DNA from: an uncultured Aquimarina sp. | Lineage (GTDB): Bacteria > Bacteroidota > Bacteroidia > Flavobacteriales > Flavobacteriaceae | DNA: 64,000 bases | NCBI GenBank assembly: GCA_947489195.1 | Contig: CANLCT010000004.1 | Coordinates: forward strand, 62,001 to 126,000 | Reading direction: 5' to 3' | Shown here: positions 48,341-59,054 of the stretch, in pieces | Numbering within the stretch: position 1 is the first letter of the stretch | Layout: every line of letters starts with the position of its first letter | Notes under the pieces: model-generated | The model's database searches: none | What the model was told of the DNA's origin: nothing | Seen by the model: the letters and a program-made list of their open reading frames with translations, nothing else | Program-made: the position numbers and the translations under genes

Positions 48341-49324
48341 ATGAAGAAAAGAAAATTAGGCAAAAACGGATTTGAAATTAGTGAAGTTGGTTTAGGCTGT
48401 TGGCAAATTGGAGCAGATTGGGGAAACGAAATAGATAAAAAAAAGGCGTTTAAAATTCTTGATGAAGCCGTTAATAATGGAATTAATTTTTTTGATACCG
48501 CAGATGTATATGGAGATGGCCGTAGTGAGGAATTGATAGGAGAATTCATCAAAAATTCAAAAACAAAAATTAAAATTGCCACTAAATTTGGACGCAACTC
48601 CAATGTATTTCCTAATAACTATACTGAAACTGCATTAAGAAAAAGTGTAGCTGCTTCAATAAAGCGACTAAATATAACTTCTATTGACTTATTACAACTA
48701 CATTGTATACCTACAGAAATATTAAAAAAAGGAGCCATTTTCGATTGGTTAAGAACACTAAAAAAAGAAGGTAAAATACTTCATTTTGGAGCCAGTGTAG
48801 AAAGTGTCGAGCAAGGCTTACTATGCATTGAACAAGATGAACTTCAATCGCTTCAAGTTATTTACAATATTTTTAGACAAAAATTAACTAAAGAACTACT
48901 GCCGTTAGCCTACGCTAAAGGCATAGGAATAATTGTTCGTTTGCCTTTAGCAAGTGGTTTGCTAACTGGTAAATTTACCAGCAATACTCAATTCCCAGAA
49001 AATGATCATCGAAATTATAATAGAGACGGACAAGCTTTTAATGTTGGTGAAACTTTTGCAGGCCTCCCCTTTGATACTGGCGTAAAATTAGCTGAAGATT
49101 TAAAAGCTTTCTGCCCCTCTGAAATGTCATTAACACACATGGCACTTCGATGGATATTAGATCATAAAGAAGTTTCTACTATTATCCCCGGAGCTAGTTC
49201 ATCCAAACATATATTTGAAAACTCAAATACTAGTAACTTACACCCGCTCTCTAAAAAACTTATGTTTGATTTAAAAGAATTTTATGACCAAAAAGTTCAC
49301 AGTAATATACGGGGTGCATACTAG
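48341..49324 (+). CDS. Aldo/keto reductase
   Basis: A 327-residue NAD(P)H-dependent oxidoreductase with the (beta/alpha)8 fold. The catalytic region is visible: FFDTADVYGDGRSEELIGEFI (Asp and Tyr), IATKFGR (Lys) and LDLLQLHC-like IDLLQLHCIPTE (His). The C-terminal coenzyme site IIPGASSSKHI is present. It resembles the YdhF/Tas-like group that acts on various aldehydes and sugars. The substrate is unknown. It sits 83 bases after the MtfA-like gene in the same direction. Confidence 0.92.
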   Translation: MKKRKLGKNGFEISEVGLGCWQIGADWGNEIDKKKAFKILDEAVNNGINFFDTADVYGDGRSEELIGEFIKNSKTKIKIATKFGRNSNVFPNNYTETALRKSVAASIKRLNITSIDLLQLHCIPTEILKKGAIFDWLRTLKKEGKILHFGASVESVEQGLLCIEQDELQSLQVIYNIFRQKLTKELLPLAYAKGIGIIVRLPLASGLLTGKFTSNTQFPENDHRNYNRDGQAFNVGETFAGLPFDTGVKLAEDLKAFCPSEMSLTHMALRWILDHKEVSTIIPGASSSKHIFENSNTSNLHPLSKKLMFDLKEFYDQKVHSNIRGAY

Positions 49325-49350
49325 CAAATTCTGTTTTTTATTAGGAAGAA

Positions 49351-52300
49351 TTACTTCTTATAATGAATTTTATACCTCCAGAAAGAAATTGCACCTAAAA
49401 GAAATGCCCCTCCGACCGTGTAATACACAAAAGTAGGTGTTATTACCTGATCACCACTTGCGTAGGAATGTAAACCCGAAAGATAAAAATTTACTCCAAA
49501 GTATGTCATCATAATAGTCGTTATGGCTATCATAGATATAAAATTATAGGTCCACTTTCCACGTAAACCAGGTACCAAACGCATATGAATTACAAATGCA
49601 TAAATCATAATACTAATTAAAGCCCAAGTTTCCTTTGGATCCCAACCCCAGTAGCGCCCCCAACTCTCATTGGCCCACTGGCCTCCTAAAAAGTTTCCAA
49701 TAGTCAACATTACTAAACCAATAGTTAATGACATTTCATTGACTACAGTTAGTTCTTTAATATTGAGCTTCATTTTCTTTTTATTCTTTTTGGTAGTTAA
49801 AATCATTAATAATAATGCTACAGCTCCTAAAATAGCTCCTAAAATAAATGGTCCATAACTAGCCACAATTACAGCTACATGAATCATTAACCAATATGAA
49901 TTTAATACCGGTTGAAGATTCGCTATTTCTGGATCCATCCAATTCATATGGGCTACCCATAATATTATGGATGCCACAAATGCTGTTGCTCCAATAGTTA
50001 AATCACTTTTCCTGCCTAAAGCAATACCAAAAAACATTGTTGCCCAACCTACATAAATCATAGATTCATAAGCATCACTCCATGGTGCATGTCCGGATAC
50101 ATACCAACGTGCTATTAAACCAGCTGTATGCATTAAAAACAAAAGGATAATACTATACTTACTAATAGCTACTAAAATACGAGTTGCTTTAGTTTTCTTA
50201 AAAATTTGAATTATAGTAAAAAGAATCATTAACAAACCTGCCAACGAGTAATATGTATACAGTTTTCTAAAAATATCATATTTGTTATATAGCATTTCAG
50301 TTTCAACTTTCTTTTCGGAAGGCAATACCGCATTGCCATATTTTTTTTGAAAGTTTTTAATACTCGATAAATATTTATCTGGCTTACTATAGTCTCCTGT
50401 TTGTCTGGCCTCTAATAATGAAGAACGGTATATTGGTAAAATTTGACGTGTATACACCGAGTCGATTCCTGAAAACTTAGATTCGTTAAGCATAGGTGGT
50501 GAAACCCATTTATTATTTTCATCATTCGGCAATGGAAATACTCGAAATACACTTCCGCTTAAAGCGGAATTTAATAAATAAAATTTTTCGTGAGTTTTTA
50601 TAAAATCCTTTTCGAACTGATTGGGAGTATTCGTACTTGTTGCAGCATCAAGGTAAGGAGCTAATTTGTAACTTCCATCTTTTTCAAACAAGTCCACCAA
50701 AGCAACTCTACTCGCTTTTTTAGGAACTCCTAAAATTTTTCGAATACTATCATTTTTCCAATCAATATATATTAGAGGAATATTATACCAAGCAATTGGA
50801 TTTTCTTGCATGGAAATAAATACTTGATCACTACTTAAACCTTCGTATTTAGTTCGTTTACTTAACTTTCGTAACAATTCTGATGCAAAAGTATTGATGG
50901 GCTTCATACGACCATTTTCATCTTGTATAACAATAGATCCAAATTTTGCTGCATGTTCTGGTGATACTGCATTGGCTTTTACTAATGAGTCTAATTGCTT
51001 TTTTGTTGGTCGTAAAGGAGCATCTGTTGGCAAAGTTGATTGCGCTTTTGCTGAAGTAAAATTCAGCATTATACCACAAATAAACACTAAACTTAAAGCT
51101 GCCTTTTTTAGCTTAATATCGCTTAACATTTTTTCTAAATCTTTAAAACGAGATCCTTTGATTAATAAAATCGCCATTAAACCTAAATATAATAAAGAAT
51201 AGCCTAGGTAGGTAATCCAACTGCCCCAAAAGTCATGGTTAACCGATAATACTGTCCCTTTTTCATCTGGATCAAAACTTGCTTGAAAAAATCGAAAACC
51301 TTTATGATCCAGCACATTATTCATAAAAATTTCTTTCGGAATAGATTTACCATCTTCGACCAAATCAACTTTACTTTTGTAAGAGGCATATCCTTTTTCG
51401 GTTCCTGGGTATTTAGCAGCAATAAAATCATTCAATTTTAAAGCAAATGGAAGCTCTAATTCTTGTGAGCCATATCGTAACGAAAGTTCGAGTCCTCCAA
51501 TTTTAATTTGTTTAAAATCATTTACAAACCCCTTCCCTCCTAATAATTTTAATCGTTTTGTTTCACCTTTAGTAATCACATCAATAATCAATGCATTCTG
51601 TTGTCCTTTCTCTTTAATTTTTGTTGCTGTTACATCGTAATTTCCTTTTACAGGTGGTTCGGGAATTACAAATTGAGTTCCGGCCATTTGATATAATGAA
51701 CGTAATTGCAATTGTTGCACACTATCTCTTAATACTGTTCCTTCCAATTGATCTGCCATACGCATAAATGAACCTTCAAAAGGGGAGTAAATTGTATAAT
51801 CACCTTTATTATACGTAATATTAATAGCACCTTCGGTAGGTTTATTAAATGCATATAAAATATTATGAATATTGCTTACTTCACCCGCTTTTAAATAATG
51901 CTCATGTCGTTTTCCTTCGCCCGCTTCAACTAATTTTAAATGCAATTCACCATCATCACTAGGCACTAAACCTAACTCAGCTCCTTCAATATAATCCACA
52001 TAATTTATAGTAACTGGTTGCTTATTAAAATCCGTACTAACAGTAAAATCATTATTAGTTGGTGCGGCTAATTCTAATGCCGTATTTACTTTACGTTGTT
52101 TTAATTCACCATTGTAATCCCCTACCATTAAAAGTTGTAAATACGTTTTTTCTGAAAGAAATTTATTAGTTGTTTGCCCTTCGCGAATAGGCATAATACC
52201 TTCATAACTTAAATATCGCGTTATAAAAGCACCTATTAAAATAAAAATGAATGATAAATGCAGTAATAATGTTGGCCATTTTTCGCGTTTGTGTAAACGG

Positions 52301-52509
52301 TAACGAAATATATTTCCTGAAAAATTTAATAGAAAGATTCCCATAATTGCCTCAAACCACCAAGTATTATATACCCAAATACGTGCTGCAGGAGTTCCGT
52401 AATCGTTTTCCAAAAAGGTACCTATGGCCATTGATGTGGCAAAAGCCAAGAAAAGGATTGCCATTAATCGAGTGGAAAAAAGAATGCTAGCAATTTTTTT
52501 AAGAATCAT
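49351..52509 (-). CDS. ccsBA: Fused cytochrome c biogenesis protein CcsBA
   Basis: A 1052-residue inner-membrane protein that joins ResB/CcsB (about 1-480) to CcsA (about 770-1052). It carries haem across the membrane and attaches it to apocytochromes c (system II). The CcsB half has four helices and a large periplasmic domain. A second periplasmic segment lies at about 490-750. The CcsA half has the WWD haem-handling motif (WGRYWGWDPKETWALI) and the flanking conserved His residues. A natural fusion is normal in Bacteroidota and epsilon-proteobacteria. The di-haem peroxidase at 9289 is one likely client. Confidence 0.93.
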   Translation of the reverse strand: MILKKIASILFSTRLMAILFLAFATSMAIGTFLENDYGTPAARIWVYNTWWFEAIMGIFLLNFSGNIFRYRLHKREKWPTLLLHLSFIFILIGAFITRYLSYEGIMPIREGQTTNKFLSEKTYLQLLMVGDYNGELKQRKVNTALELAAPTNNDFTVSTDFNKQPVTINYVDYIEGAELGLVPSDDGELHLKLVEAGEGKRHEHYLKAGEVSNIHNILYAFNKPTEGAINITYNKGDYTIYSPFEGSFMRMADQLEGTVLRDSVQQLQLRSLYQMAGTQFVIPEPPVKGNYDVTATKIKEKGQQNALIIDVITKGETKRLKLLGGKGFVNDFKQIKIGGLELSLRYGSQELELPFALKLNDFIAAKYPGTEKGYASYKSKVDLVEDGKSIPKEIFMNNVLDHKGFRFFQASFDPDEKGTVLSVNHDFWGSWITYLGYSLLYLGLMAILLIKGSRFKDLEKMLSDIKLKKAALSLVFICGIMLNFTSAKAQSTLPTDAPLRPTKKQLDSLVKANAVSPEHAAKFGSIVIQDENGRMKPINTFASELLRKLSKRTKYEGLSSDQVFISMQENPIAWYNIPLIYIDWKNDSIRKILGVPKKASRVALVDLFEKDGSYKLAPYLDAATSTNTPNQFEKDFIKTHEKFYLLNSALSGSVFRVFPLPNDENNKWVSPPMLNESKFSGIDSVYTRQILPIYRSSLLEARQTGDYSKPDKYLSSIKNFQKKYGNAVLPSEKKVETEMLYNKYDIFRKLYTYYSLAGLLMILFTIIQIFKKTKATRILVAISKYSIILLFLMHTAGLIARWYVSGHAPWSDAYESMIYVGWATMFFGIALGRKSDLTIGATAFVASIILWVAHMNWMDPEIANLQPVLNSYWLMIHVAVIVASYGPFILGAILGAVALLLMILTTKKNKKKMKLNIKELTVVNEMSLTIGLVMLTIGNFLGGQWANESWGRYWGWDPKETWALISIMIYAFVIHMRLVPGLRGKWTYNFISMIAITTIMMTYFGVNFYLSGLHSYASGDQVITPTFVYYTVGGAFLLGAISFWRYKIHYKK

Positions 52510-52663
52510 ACGCTAAATTTATTGCCACACTGTGGCTTTATTTTTTGGGGTAATCTAAATTGGGTGCAAATTTACAAACTGAAGCATTGTTTTACTACTA
52601 AACACCTATATATTTGAAGGAACTTTTATGAGTATTTATATATTACTTCAGTATTTTTAACAC

Positions 52664-53413
52664 ATGATTAAAGTTGTTGTTTTAGGTTCAGGAAATGTGG
52701 CCACACATTTATGTGTTTCTTTGGAAAAACACTCACGCATTTTATTACTTCAAAACTATAATCGAAAGGGTGAAAAAATAGCTAATTGTGGGGTAACAAT
52801 AACCGACCAACCGATCAAAATTGTTACTGCAGATATTTATATTTTTGCCTTTAGTGATGATGCTTTAACTACTGTAAATACTGAGTTTATTCATTTAAAG
52901 GGATTAATCGTTCATACCTCTGGAAGTACTCCTTTGGAAGTGTTTTCTAATTTTGACCGCTGTGGTATTTTTTATCCTATTCAAAGTTTTAAAAAAAATA
53001 TTCCTGTTTCTTTTTCTGATATTCCCATTGCAGTAGAAGCTTCCAACGAAAGTGATCAACAATTGTTAGTCCGTTTTGCCCAAAGTATTTCTAAATCGGT
53101 ATATGTTTTAAATTCTGAACAACGAAACCTATTACATGTTGCTGCTGTTTTTGCTAATAATTTCAGCAATTTTATGTATACTCAGGCCGAAGAAATTTGT
53201 CAATCCAATGCTATTGATTTTGATATATTGAAACCTTTAATAACACAAACAATTACTAAAATTACTACAAGTAGTCCAAAAGAAATACAGACAGGCCCAG
53301 CGATTCGAAATGACCAAAAAACTATTGAACGACATATAACCACACTTACAGATCAAAAAAAAATAAAACTATACCAACTGCTTACAGCAGCAATACAAAA
53401 CTATTATGAGTAA
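52664..53413 (+). CDS. Rossmann-like and DUF2520 domain protein
   Basis: A 249-residue protein. The N-terminal NAD(P)-binding half has VVLGSGNVATHLCVSL, and GLIVHTSGSTPLEVF and GIFYPIQSFKKN are the segments that define the family. The helical C-terminal DUF2520 half follows (LLHVAAVFANNFSNFMYTQAEEI). The fold is that of 6-phosphogluconate dehydrogenase and ketopantoate-type enzymes, but the substrate is not known. It overlaps the following kdsC gene by 8 bases, so they are translated together. Confidence 0.88.
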   Translation: MIKVVVLGSGNVATHLCVSLEKHSRILLLQNYNRKGEKIANCGVTITDQPIKIVTADIYIFAFSDDALTTVNTEFIHLKGLIVHTSGSTPLEVFSNFDRCGIFYPIQSFKKNIPVSFSDIPIAVEASNESDQQLLVRFAQSISKSVYVLNSEQRNLLHVAAVFANNFSNFMYTQAEEICQSNAIDFDILKPLITQTITKITTSSPKEIQTGPAIRNDQKTIERHITTLTDQKKIKLYQLLTAAIQNYYE

Positions 53414-53939
53414 AAGTTATAAAGAATATTTAAACGAAATTACCACATTTATGTTTGACGTAGATGGTGTGTATACCGATGGATCATTACTTATTGATAA
53501 TAATGGCAACTTATTACGTAGCATGAATACCAAGGATGGATATGCTACCAAAGTGGCTTTGGATAAAGGCTACAATGTTTGTATTATTTCTGGCGGAAAA
53601 AATGAAGCTGTAAAAAGTAGGTTTGAAGGTTTAGGTGTTAAAGATGTATATCTGGGTGCTGGCGATAAAATTAAATGTTACACTGAATATTTAGAAGCCA
53701 ATAACATTAAGCCTGAACAAGTGCTTTATATGGGTGATGACTTGCCAGATTTGCCTGTAATGAACAGAATTGGATTACCTACATGTCCACAAGACGCTGT
53801 AGCTGAGGTTAAAGCTGCATCAAAATACATTTCGCACATTAATGGTGGAAAAGGATGTGTACGTGATGTTATTGAACAAGTATTAAAAGTACAAGGAAAA
53901 TGGCCTACCGATGATGAGCGTACTATTACAAGTGCTTAA
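53406..53939 (+). CDS. kdsC: KDO 8-phosphate phosphatase-like HAD hydrolase
   Basis: A 177-residue HAD-type phosphatase of the C0 (cap-less) group. The nucleophile motif is FMFDVDGVYTDG (Asp18, Asp20); VCIISGG is motif II and MGDDLPDLPVM is motif IV. The length fits KdsC, which removes phosphate from KDO-8-phosphate on the way to the LPS inner core. In Bacteroidota it lies beside the DUF2520 gene in many genomes. A sialic acid-type phosphatase is an alternative with the same motifs. Confidence 0.85.
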   Translation: MSKSYKEYLNEITTFMFDVDGVYTDGSLLIDNNGNLLRSMNTKDGYATKVALDKGYNVCIISGGKNEAVKSRFEGLGVKDVYLGAGDKIKCYTEYLEANNIKPEQVLYMGDDLPDLPVMNRIGLPTCPQDAVAEVKAASKYISHINGGKGCVRDVIEQVLKVQGKWPTDDERTITSA

Positions 53940-54042
53940 TTTTAATAGGTTAAAGAACAACAAATCTATGATCTTGGTTAGTATGCTTTCACCAAAATAA
54001 TCATAACCAGACAACGAACAACGAACAACTAAATAATATTAA

Positions 54043-56151
54043 ATGTCCGAGATTGACGAAACCTTACTTTATAAAAACTTAAAAGAATATTTTGGGTACA
54101 GCGAATTCAGGCCACAGCAAAAAGAGATTATAACTGCAATTTTTGAAGGTCAGGACAATTTAGTTATTATGCCCACCGGTGGTGGAAAATCTATTTGTTA
54201 TCAACTCCCTGCTACTATGCTTAGTGGTCTCACATTAGTTATTTCGCCGTTAATTGCTTTAATGAAGGATCAGGTAGATGGATTACGTGCCAATGGTATT
54301 GGTGCTGCTTTTATTAATAGCAGTCAAGCAGCAGAAGAGCAACACTCAATTTTTAATACCATTTTAGCTAATGAAACTAAGTTACTTTATGTAGCACCCG
54401 AAAGTTTATCACAACTTGAAGGTATATTAAATCAAGTTACTTTAAGTTTAATTGCCATTGACGAAGCCCATTGTATTTCTGCTTGGGGTCATGATTTTAG
54501 ACCTGCTTACACACAACTAGGGTATTTAAAAAACAGATTCCCAAGCACACCTATCATTGCCTTAACGGCAACTGCTGACAAAGCTACTCGAGAAGATATT
54601 TCGAAGCAATTAAATTTAAATAATGCGACACTACACCTAAGTTCTTTTGATAGACCTAACTTAAGTTTAGAAGTGCGTCCTGGAGTTGATCGTGTAAAAA
54701 AAATACTTCAATTTGCTAATGATCACCCTAATGATAGTGGTATTATTTATTGTTTAAGTAGAAAAACTACTGAAAGTTTAGCAGAAAAACTAGAAGGTGC
54801 TGGCTTTAAAGCCAAAGCCTATCATGCAGGTTTAGGTCATCAAATTAGAGAGCAGGTACAAAACGAATTTATCAACGATCAATTACAAATTGTTTGTGCT
54901 ACAGTAGCTTTTGGAATGGGGATTGATAAATCCAATGTACGCTGGGTAATACATTATAATTTACCAAAAAATATTGAAGGCTATTATCAAGAAATTGGTC
55001 GTGCTGGACGTGATGGCGTGCCCTCTGAAACTATTCTTTTTCATAGTTATGCCGATGTGGTTCAGTTACAACAATTTGCTACCAATTCAGGAAATACCGA
55101 AGTGCAACTTGCCAAATTGGATCGTATGCAACAATATGCCGATGCTTTAAGCTGCCGACGTAAAGTTTTGCTTAGTTATTTTGGCGAATTACCAGAAAAA
55201 GATTGTGGTAACTGTGATGTTTGTAAGCACCCGCCTACCTTTTTTGATGGAACAGTTCTAGCCCAAAAAGCATTGTCGACTATTGCTCGTGTAAAACAAA
55301 ATGAACCTTTAGCTACTATTATAGATATTTTACGTGGTGCTCAAAATGCCACCATTTTAGAAAAAAATTATACTCAAGTTTCCACTTATGGTATTGGAAA
55401 GGAGGCTTCATGGAAACATTGGCAACAATATATTATTCAATTAATAAATCAAGGCGCCGTTGAAATTGCTTTTCACGAAAAAAACCACTTAAAACTAACA
55501 CCCTTAGCTAAAAAAATATTATTTGAGAAACAACCTGTAAACCTGGCTACAATTATTGAAAAATCAGCACTTAAAACAGCTCCTAAAAAAGAAATTAGAG
55601 TTAAAAAGAGCACTGATTTGTTTGAACGCTTACGTTTATTACGTTTAAAACTTTCCAGAGAAGAAGAAATACCTGCTTATCAAATTTTTAGTGATGCTTC
55701 ATTAAAAGAAATGGAACAAGCTAGACCAATGACTGATGATGAGTTTATGCAAATTAGTGGTGTTGGTAAAAAGAAAATGCAAGATTATGGACATGATTTT
55801 ATTTCAGAAATAATCGCCTTTCATAAAGAAAAACAAACCACAAAAAAGTCTAAAAAAGAACCTACCTATATAACATCTGCTAATTTATTTAAAAATGGAC
55901 TTAGTATTGAAGATATTGCTATGGAGCGTAAAATTGCTGAAACCACTATCGTTTCTCACCTATGTAAAAGCTATGAAACGGATAAATCAATAAAATTAGA
56001 AAAACTGATTGATCAGCACGATTTAAAAGCTTTAGAAAAAGCAAAAGTAATACTAGAAAACCCATCAACTTTACGCACCTATTTTGAGCATTTTAAAGAG
56101 GAAATGCCCTACGCAACGATTCGTATTGGAATAGCATTACTTGAAAAGTAA
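54043..56151 (+). CDS. recQ: ATP-dependent DNA helicase RecQ
   Basis: A 702-residue 3' to 5' helicase. Walker A is MPTGGGKSICYQLP and the DEAH box (Asp140-His143) is in AIDEAHCISAWGHDFRP. Motif VI is QEIGRAGRDG. The zinc module is CRRKVLLSYFGELPEKDCGNCDVC. A winged helix and an HRDC-like domain (about 515-600; LFERLRLLRLKLSREEEIPAYQIF) follow, and then an extra C-terminal helix-turn-helix region (about 615-700; GLSIEDIAMERKIAETTIVSHL). It restores stalled replication forks and processes recombination intermediates. Confidence 0.95.
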   Translation: MSEIDETLLYKNLKEYFGYSEFRPQQKEIITAIFEGQDNLVIMPTGGGKSICYQLPATMLSGLTLVISPLIALMKDQVDGLRANGIGAAFINSSQAAEEQHSIFNTILANETKLLYVAPESLSQLEGILNQVTLSLIAIDEAHCISAWGHDFRPAYTQLGYLKNRFPSTPIIALTATADKATREDISKQLNLNNATLHLSSFDRPNLSLEVRPGVDRVKKILQFANDHPNDSGIIYCLSRKTTESLAEKLEGAGFKAKAYHAGLGHQIREQVQNEFINDQLQIVCATVAFGMGIDKSNVRWVIHYNLPKNIEGYYQEIGRAGRDGVPSETILFHSYADVVQLQQFATNSGNTEVQLAKLDRMQQYADALSCRRKVLLSYFGELPEKDCGNCDVCKHPPTFFDGTVLAQKALSTIARVKQNEPLATIIDILRGAQNATILEKNYTQVSTYGIGKEASWKHWQQYIIQLINQGAVEIAFHEKNHLKLTPLAKKILFEKQPVNLATIIEKSALKTAPKKEIRVKKSTDLFERLRLLRLKLSREEEIPAYQIFSDASLKEMEQARPMTDDEFMQISGVGKKKMQDYGHDFISEIIAFHKEKQTTKKSKKEPTYITSANLFKNGLSIEDIAMERKIAETTIVSHLCKSYETDKSIKLEKLIDQHDLKALEKAKVILENPSTLRTYFEHFKEEMPYATIRIGIALLEK

Positions 56152-56225
56152 CATAAATATTGAAGTTAATTTTAGGGGGAAATTAATTTGAATTGTCTTA
56201 TACACGTAAAGCAAAATTCAGATTA

Positions 56226-56795
56226 ATGAAAAAAATAGTAGTAACATTATTACTTTTAAGTGTAAATTTAGCAACAAAAGCTCAAGAGGCAAGTGTTGAA
56301 AAATCTTTTTTTGGAATCCAAGCGGGTCTATTTTCAATTTATACCCAATATGAAACTAAATTATCAAATTCATTTAGCCTTAGAGGCGAGTTTGGTTTGG
56401 AACCAGGAGTAACAATAAGTAGAGACAGTGGAAACGGAAGATTATTTTTATCGCCAGTAATTAATTTAGAACCTAGGTGGTATTATAACTTAAATAAAAG
56501 ACAAAAGAACTCAAAACGAATTGATAACAATTCAGGTAATTTTGTTTCATTAAAAACATCATTTCATCCCGATTGGTTTAGTATTAATTCCGATTCTGGT
56601 AAACCTATTGATTTAATAAGTGATATTGTCATTACACCTACTTGGGGAATACGAAGAAATATTGGAAAAAATTTCAATTACGAAGTGGGTGCGGGCATAG
56701 CTTATGTTAAAAGACTAAAAGAATTCGAATCGTCTTATTTATCTAATGATTTTTTTACTTTTGATTTTCATCTTAGAATTGGATATACTTTTTAA
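56226..56795 (+). CDS. Exported outer-membrane beta-barrel-like protein
   Basis: The frame opens with a TTG at 56193, but the ATG at 56226 is preferred because it starts a proper signal peptide (MKKIVVTLLLLSVNLATKAQ). That gives 189 residues. The mature part alternates beta-strands (FFGIQAGLFSIYTQYETKLS, FSLRGEFGLEPGV, YNLNKRQKN) and ends in GYTF, an aromatic end typical of outer-membrane barrels. The function is unknown. It lies 74 bases after recQ and may share its transcript. Confidence 0.7.
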   Translation: MKKIVVTLLLLSVNLATKAQEASVEKSFFGIQAGLFSIYTQYETKLSNSFSLRGEFGLEPGVTISRDSGNGRLFLSPVINLEPRWYYNLNKRQKNSKRIDNNSGNFVSLKTSFHPDWFSINSDSGKPIDLISDIVITPTWGIRRNIGKNFNYEVGAGIAYVKRLKEFESSYLSNDFFTFDFHLRIGYTF

Positions 56796-56825
56796 TTAAT
56801 CCTTTTGAAAAAAATCACAAAAACA

Positions 56826-56858
56826 AAGAGGGTGCCTTATTTTAGACACCCTCTTTTT
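56826..56858. terminator. Terminator between convergent genes
   Basis: GAGGGTG and CACCCTC pair around a loop, with T-runs on the plus strand and weaker ones on the minus strand. It lies between the exported-protein gene and dnaK. Confidence 0.75.
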
Positions 56859-56894
56859 CGTAACCATTAATGGAAATACTATGTATTCAAAAGC

Positions 56895-58808
56895 TTACTT
56901 CACTTCTTCAAAATCCACATCTTCAACATCATTAGATGATCCGTCGGCTGCACCTGATGCATCTGCCTGAGGCTCTCCTGTTGGAGCTCCTTGACCTCCT
57001 GCTTCAGCTTGAGCTTTGTACATTTCTTCGCTGGCAGCTTTCCAAGCTTCATTTATTTTATCTAAAGCTGGTGAAATAACATCTAAATCTTTAGACTCAT
57101 AAGCTTTTTTCAACTCTTCTAAAGCTGCTTCAATCGGTGCTTTTTTATCATCAGACAATTTTTCACCAAACTCCTTCAATTGTTTTTCTGTTTGGAAAAT
57201 CATTCCATCAGCTTCATTCAACTTATCAGCAGTTTCTTTAGCTTTTTTATCTGCTTCAGCATTTGCTTCAGCTTCTTGCTTCATTTTTGCAATTTCTTCT
57301 TCAGTTAAACCAGAAGATGCTTCAATACGAATATCTTGAGACTTACCTGTAGCTTTATCTGTTGCCGAAACTTTAATGATACCATTTGCATCAATATCAA
57401 AAGTTACTTCAATTTGCGGAGTTCCTCTTTGTGCTGGTGGAATACCGTCTAAATGAAAACGTCCAATTGTTTTGTTATCCTGAGCCATAGGGCGCTCTCC
57501 TTGCAACACATGGATTTCAACACTTGGTTGGTTATCCGCTGCCGTAGAGAATACTTGAGATTTTTTAGTTGGAATCGTTGTATTTGCTTCAATAAGCTTT
57601 GTCATCACATTACCCATTGTTTCAATTCCTAACGAAAGTGGCGTAACATCTAAAAGTAATACATCCTTAACATCACCAGTTAAAACACCTCCTTGAATTG
57701 CTGCTCCAATAGCAACAACTTCATCTGGGTTTACTCCTTTACTTGGCGATTTTCCAAAGAATTTTTCAACAGCTTCTTGTACTGCTGGTATACGTGTAGA
57801 TCCTCCTACTAAAATAATCTCATCGATATCGCTAGTTGATAATCCTGCTGATTTTAATGCAGATTGACAAGGCTCAATAGTACGTTTTACTAAATCATCA
57901 ATTAATTGATCAAATTTAGCTTTAGTCAAACTACGTACCAAGTGCTTTGGTCCTGCTGCAGTAGCAGTAATATATGGTAAGTTAATTTCAGTAGATGCTG
58001 AAGATGATAACTCTATTTTCGCTTTTTCAGCTGCTTCTTTTAAACGCTGTAAAGCCATTGGATCTTTTCTTAAATCCATATTTTCTTCAGCATTAAACTC
58101 ATCAGCTAACCAATCAATAATTTTTTGATCAACATCATCACCCCCTAAGTGCGTATCACCATCTGTAGCTAATACTTCAAAAACACCATCACCTAATTCT
58201 AAAATAGAAACATCATGTGTTCCTCCTCCAAAATCAAATACTACTATTTTTTGATCTGTATCTTTTTTATCTAAACCATAAGCCAAAGCTGCTGCGGTAG
58301 GCTCATTAATAATACGCTCTACAGTTAAACCTGCAATTTCACCAGCTTCTTTAGTGGCTTGACGTTGCGCATCATTAAAATAAGCAGGAACCGTAATTAC
58401 TGCTCTACTTACATCTTGACCTAAATAATCTTCAGCAGTTTTCTTCATTTTTTGAAGTGTCATTGCTGAAAGCTCTTGCGGAGAATATAAACGACCATCA
58501 ATATCTACACGTGGTGTGTTATTATCTCCTTTTACAACTTTGTATGCTGAACGCTCTGCCTCTTTACTTGATTCAGAGTATTTGTTCCCCATAAATCTTT
58601 TAATAGAAGATATGGTTTTTGTTGGGTTTGTTACCGCTTGACGTTTTGCTGGGTCACCTACTTTAATCTCGCCACCTTCAACAAAAGCAATTACCGATGG
58701 TGTAGTTCTTTTTCCCTCTGCATTAGGAATAACCACAGGCTCGTTTCCTTCCATTACAGATACACAAGAGTTTGTAGTTCCTAAATCAATTCCAATAATT
58801 TTAGACAT
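56895..58808 (-). CDS. dnaK: Chaperone protein DnaK (Hsp70)
   Basis: A 637-residue Hsp70. The ATPase domain starts with [18 protein letters not shown] and contains [25 protein letters not shown] and [14 protein letters not shown]. The peptide-binding domain follows the linker [17 protein letters not shown] Gly/Ala/Gln-rich tail ends in [11 protein letters not shown], the usual co-chaperone-binding end. Length is normal. It is monocistronic; dnaJ and grpE are not adjacent. A palindrome upstream may mediate heat-shock control. Confidence 0.97.
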   Translation of the reverse strand: MSKIIGIDLGTTNSCVSVMEGNEPVVIPNAEGKRTTPSVIAFVEGGEIKVGDPAKRQAVTNPTKTISSIKRFMGNKYSESSKEAERSAYKVVKGDNNTPRVDIDGRLYSPQELSAMTLQKMKKTAEDYLGQDVSRAVITVPAYFNDAQRQATKEAGEIAGLTVERIINEPTAAALAYGLDKKDTDQKIVVFDFGGGTHDVSILELGDGVFEVLATDGDTHLGGDDVDQKIIDWLADEFNAEENMDLRKDPMALQRLKEAAEKAKIELSSSASTEINLPYITATAAGPKHLVRSLTKAKFDQLIDDLVKRTIEPCQSALKSAGLSTSDIDEIILVGGSTRIPAVQEAVEKFFGKSPSKGVNPDEVVAIGAAIQGGVLTGDVKDVLLLDVTPLSLGIETMGNVMTKLIEANTTIPTKKSQVFSTAADNQPSVEIHVLQGERPMAQDNKTIGRFHLDGIPPAQRGTPQIEVTFDIDANGIIKVSATDKATGKSQDIRIEASSGLTEEEIAKMKQEAEANAEADKKAKETADKLNEADGMIFQTEKQLKEFGEKLSDDKKAPIEAALEELKKAYESKDLDVISPALDKINEAWKAASEEMYKAQAEAGGQGAPTGEPQADASGAADGSSNDVEDVDFEEVK

Positions 58809-58890
58809 AAACTATGTATTTTATTATTAACTTATTTGTTTCAATTTTACGATTGTACTTAAGTCAATCATTATGCCATCTCAAAATTAC

Positions 58891-58903
58891 TGACATGATG
58901 TCA
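58891..58903 (-). promoter_or_regulatory. Palindrome upstream of dnaK, possible stress operator
   Basis: TGACATGATGTCA is a perfect 13-base inverted repeat (TGACAT, G, ATGTCA). It lies 83 bases upstream of the dnaK start, just before a promoter-like TTTTG, 20-base spacer and TAAGTACA on the minus strand. It is not the CIRCE element. Its role is unproven. Confidence 0.4.
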
Positions 58904-59038
58904 TAAAAAATAACCATTAACACTTTAAAAGCTAAGTAAGGTTACTATTCTAGTTATTAAACTCTAATAATTGTTTCAAAAATTGGCATCAAAATATACA
59001 AACCTGAAAATTTTATTTTATAGTTGATTTATCTTTTA

Positions 59039-59046
59039 TATATTTG
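59039..59046 (+). promoter_or_regulatory. -7 box of the small leader transcript
   Basis: TATATTTG is an exact TAnnTTTG match 8 bases before the ATG of the 20-codon ORF. The -33 part is not clear. Transcription would start only a few bases before that ATG. Confidence 0.45.
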
Positions 59047-59054
59047 AATACAAT

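Noticed and set aside
56193-56225. TTG-initiated extension of the exported-protein gene
   Set aside because: It would place 11 polar residues before a complete signal peptide that has its own ATG at 56226.
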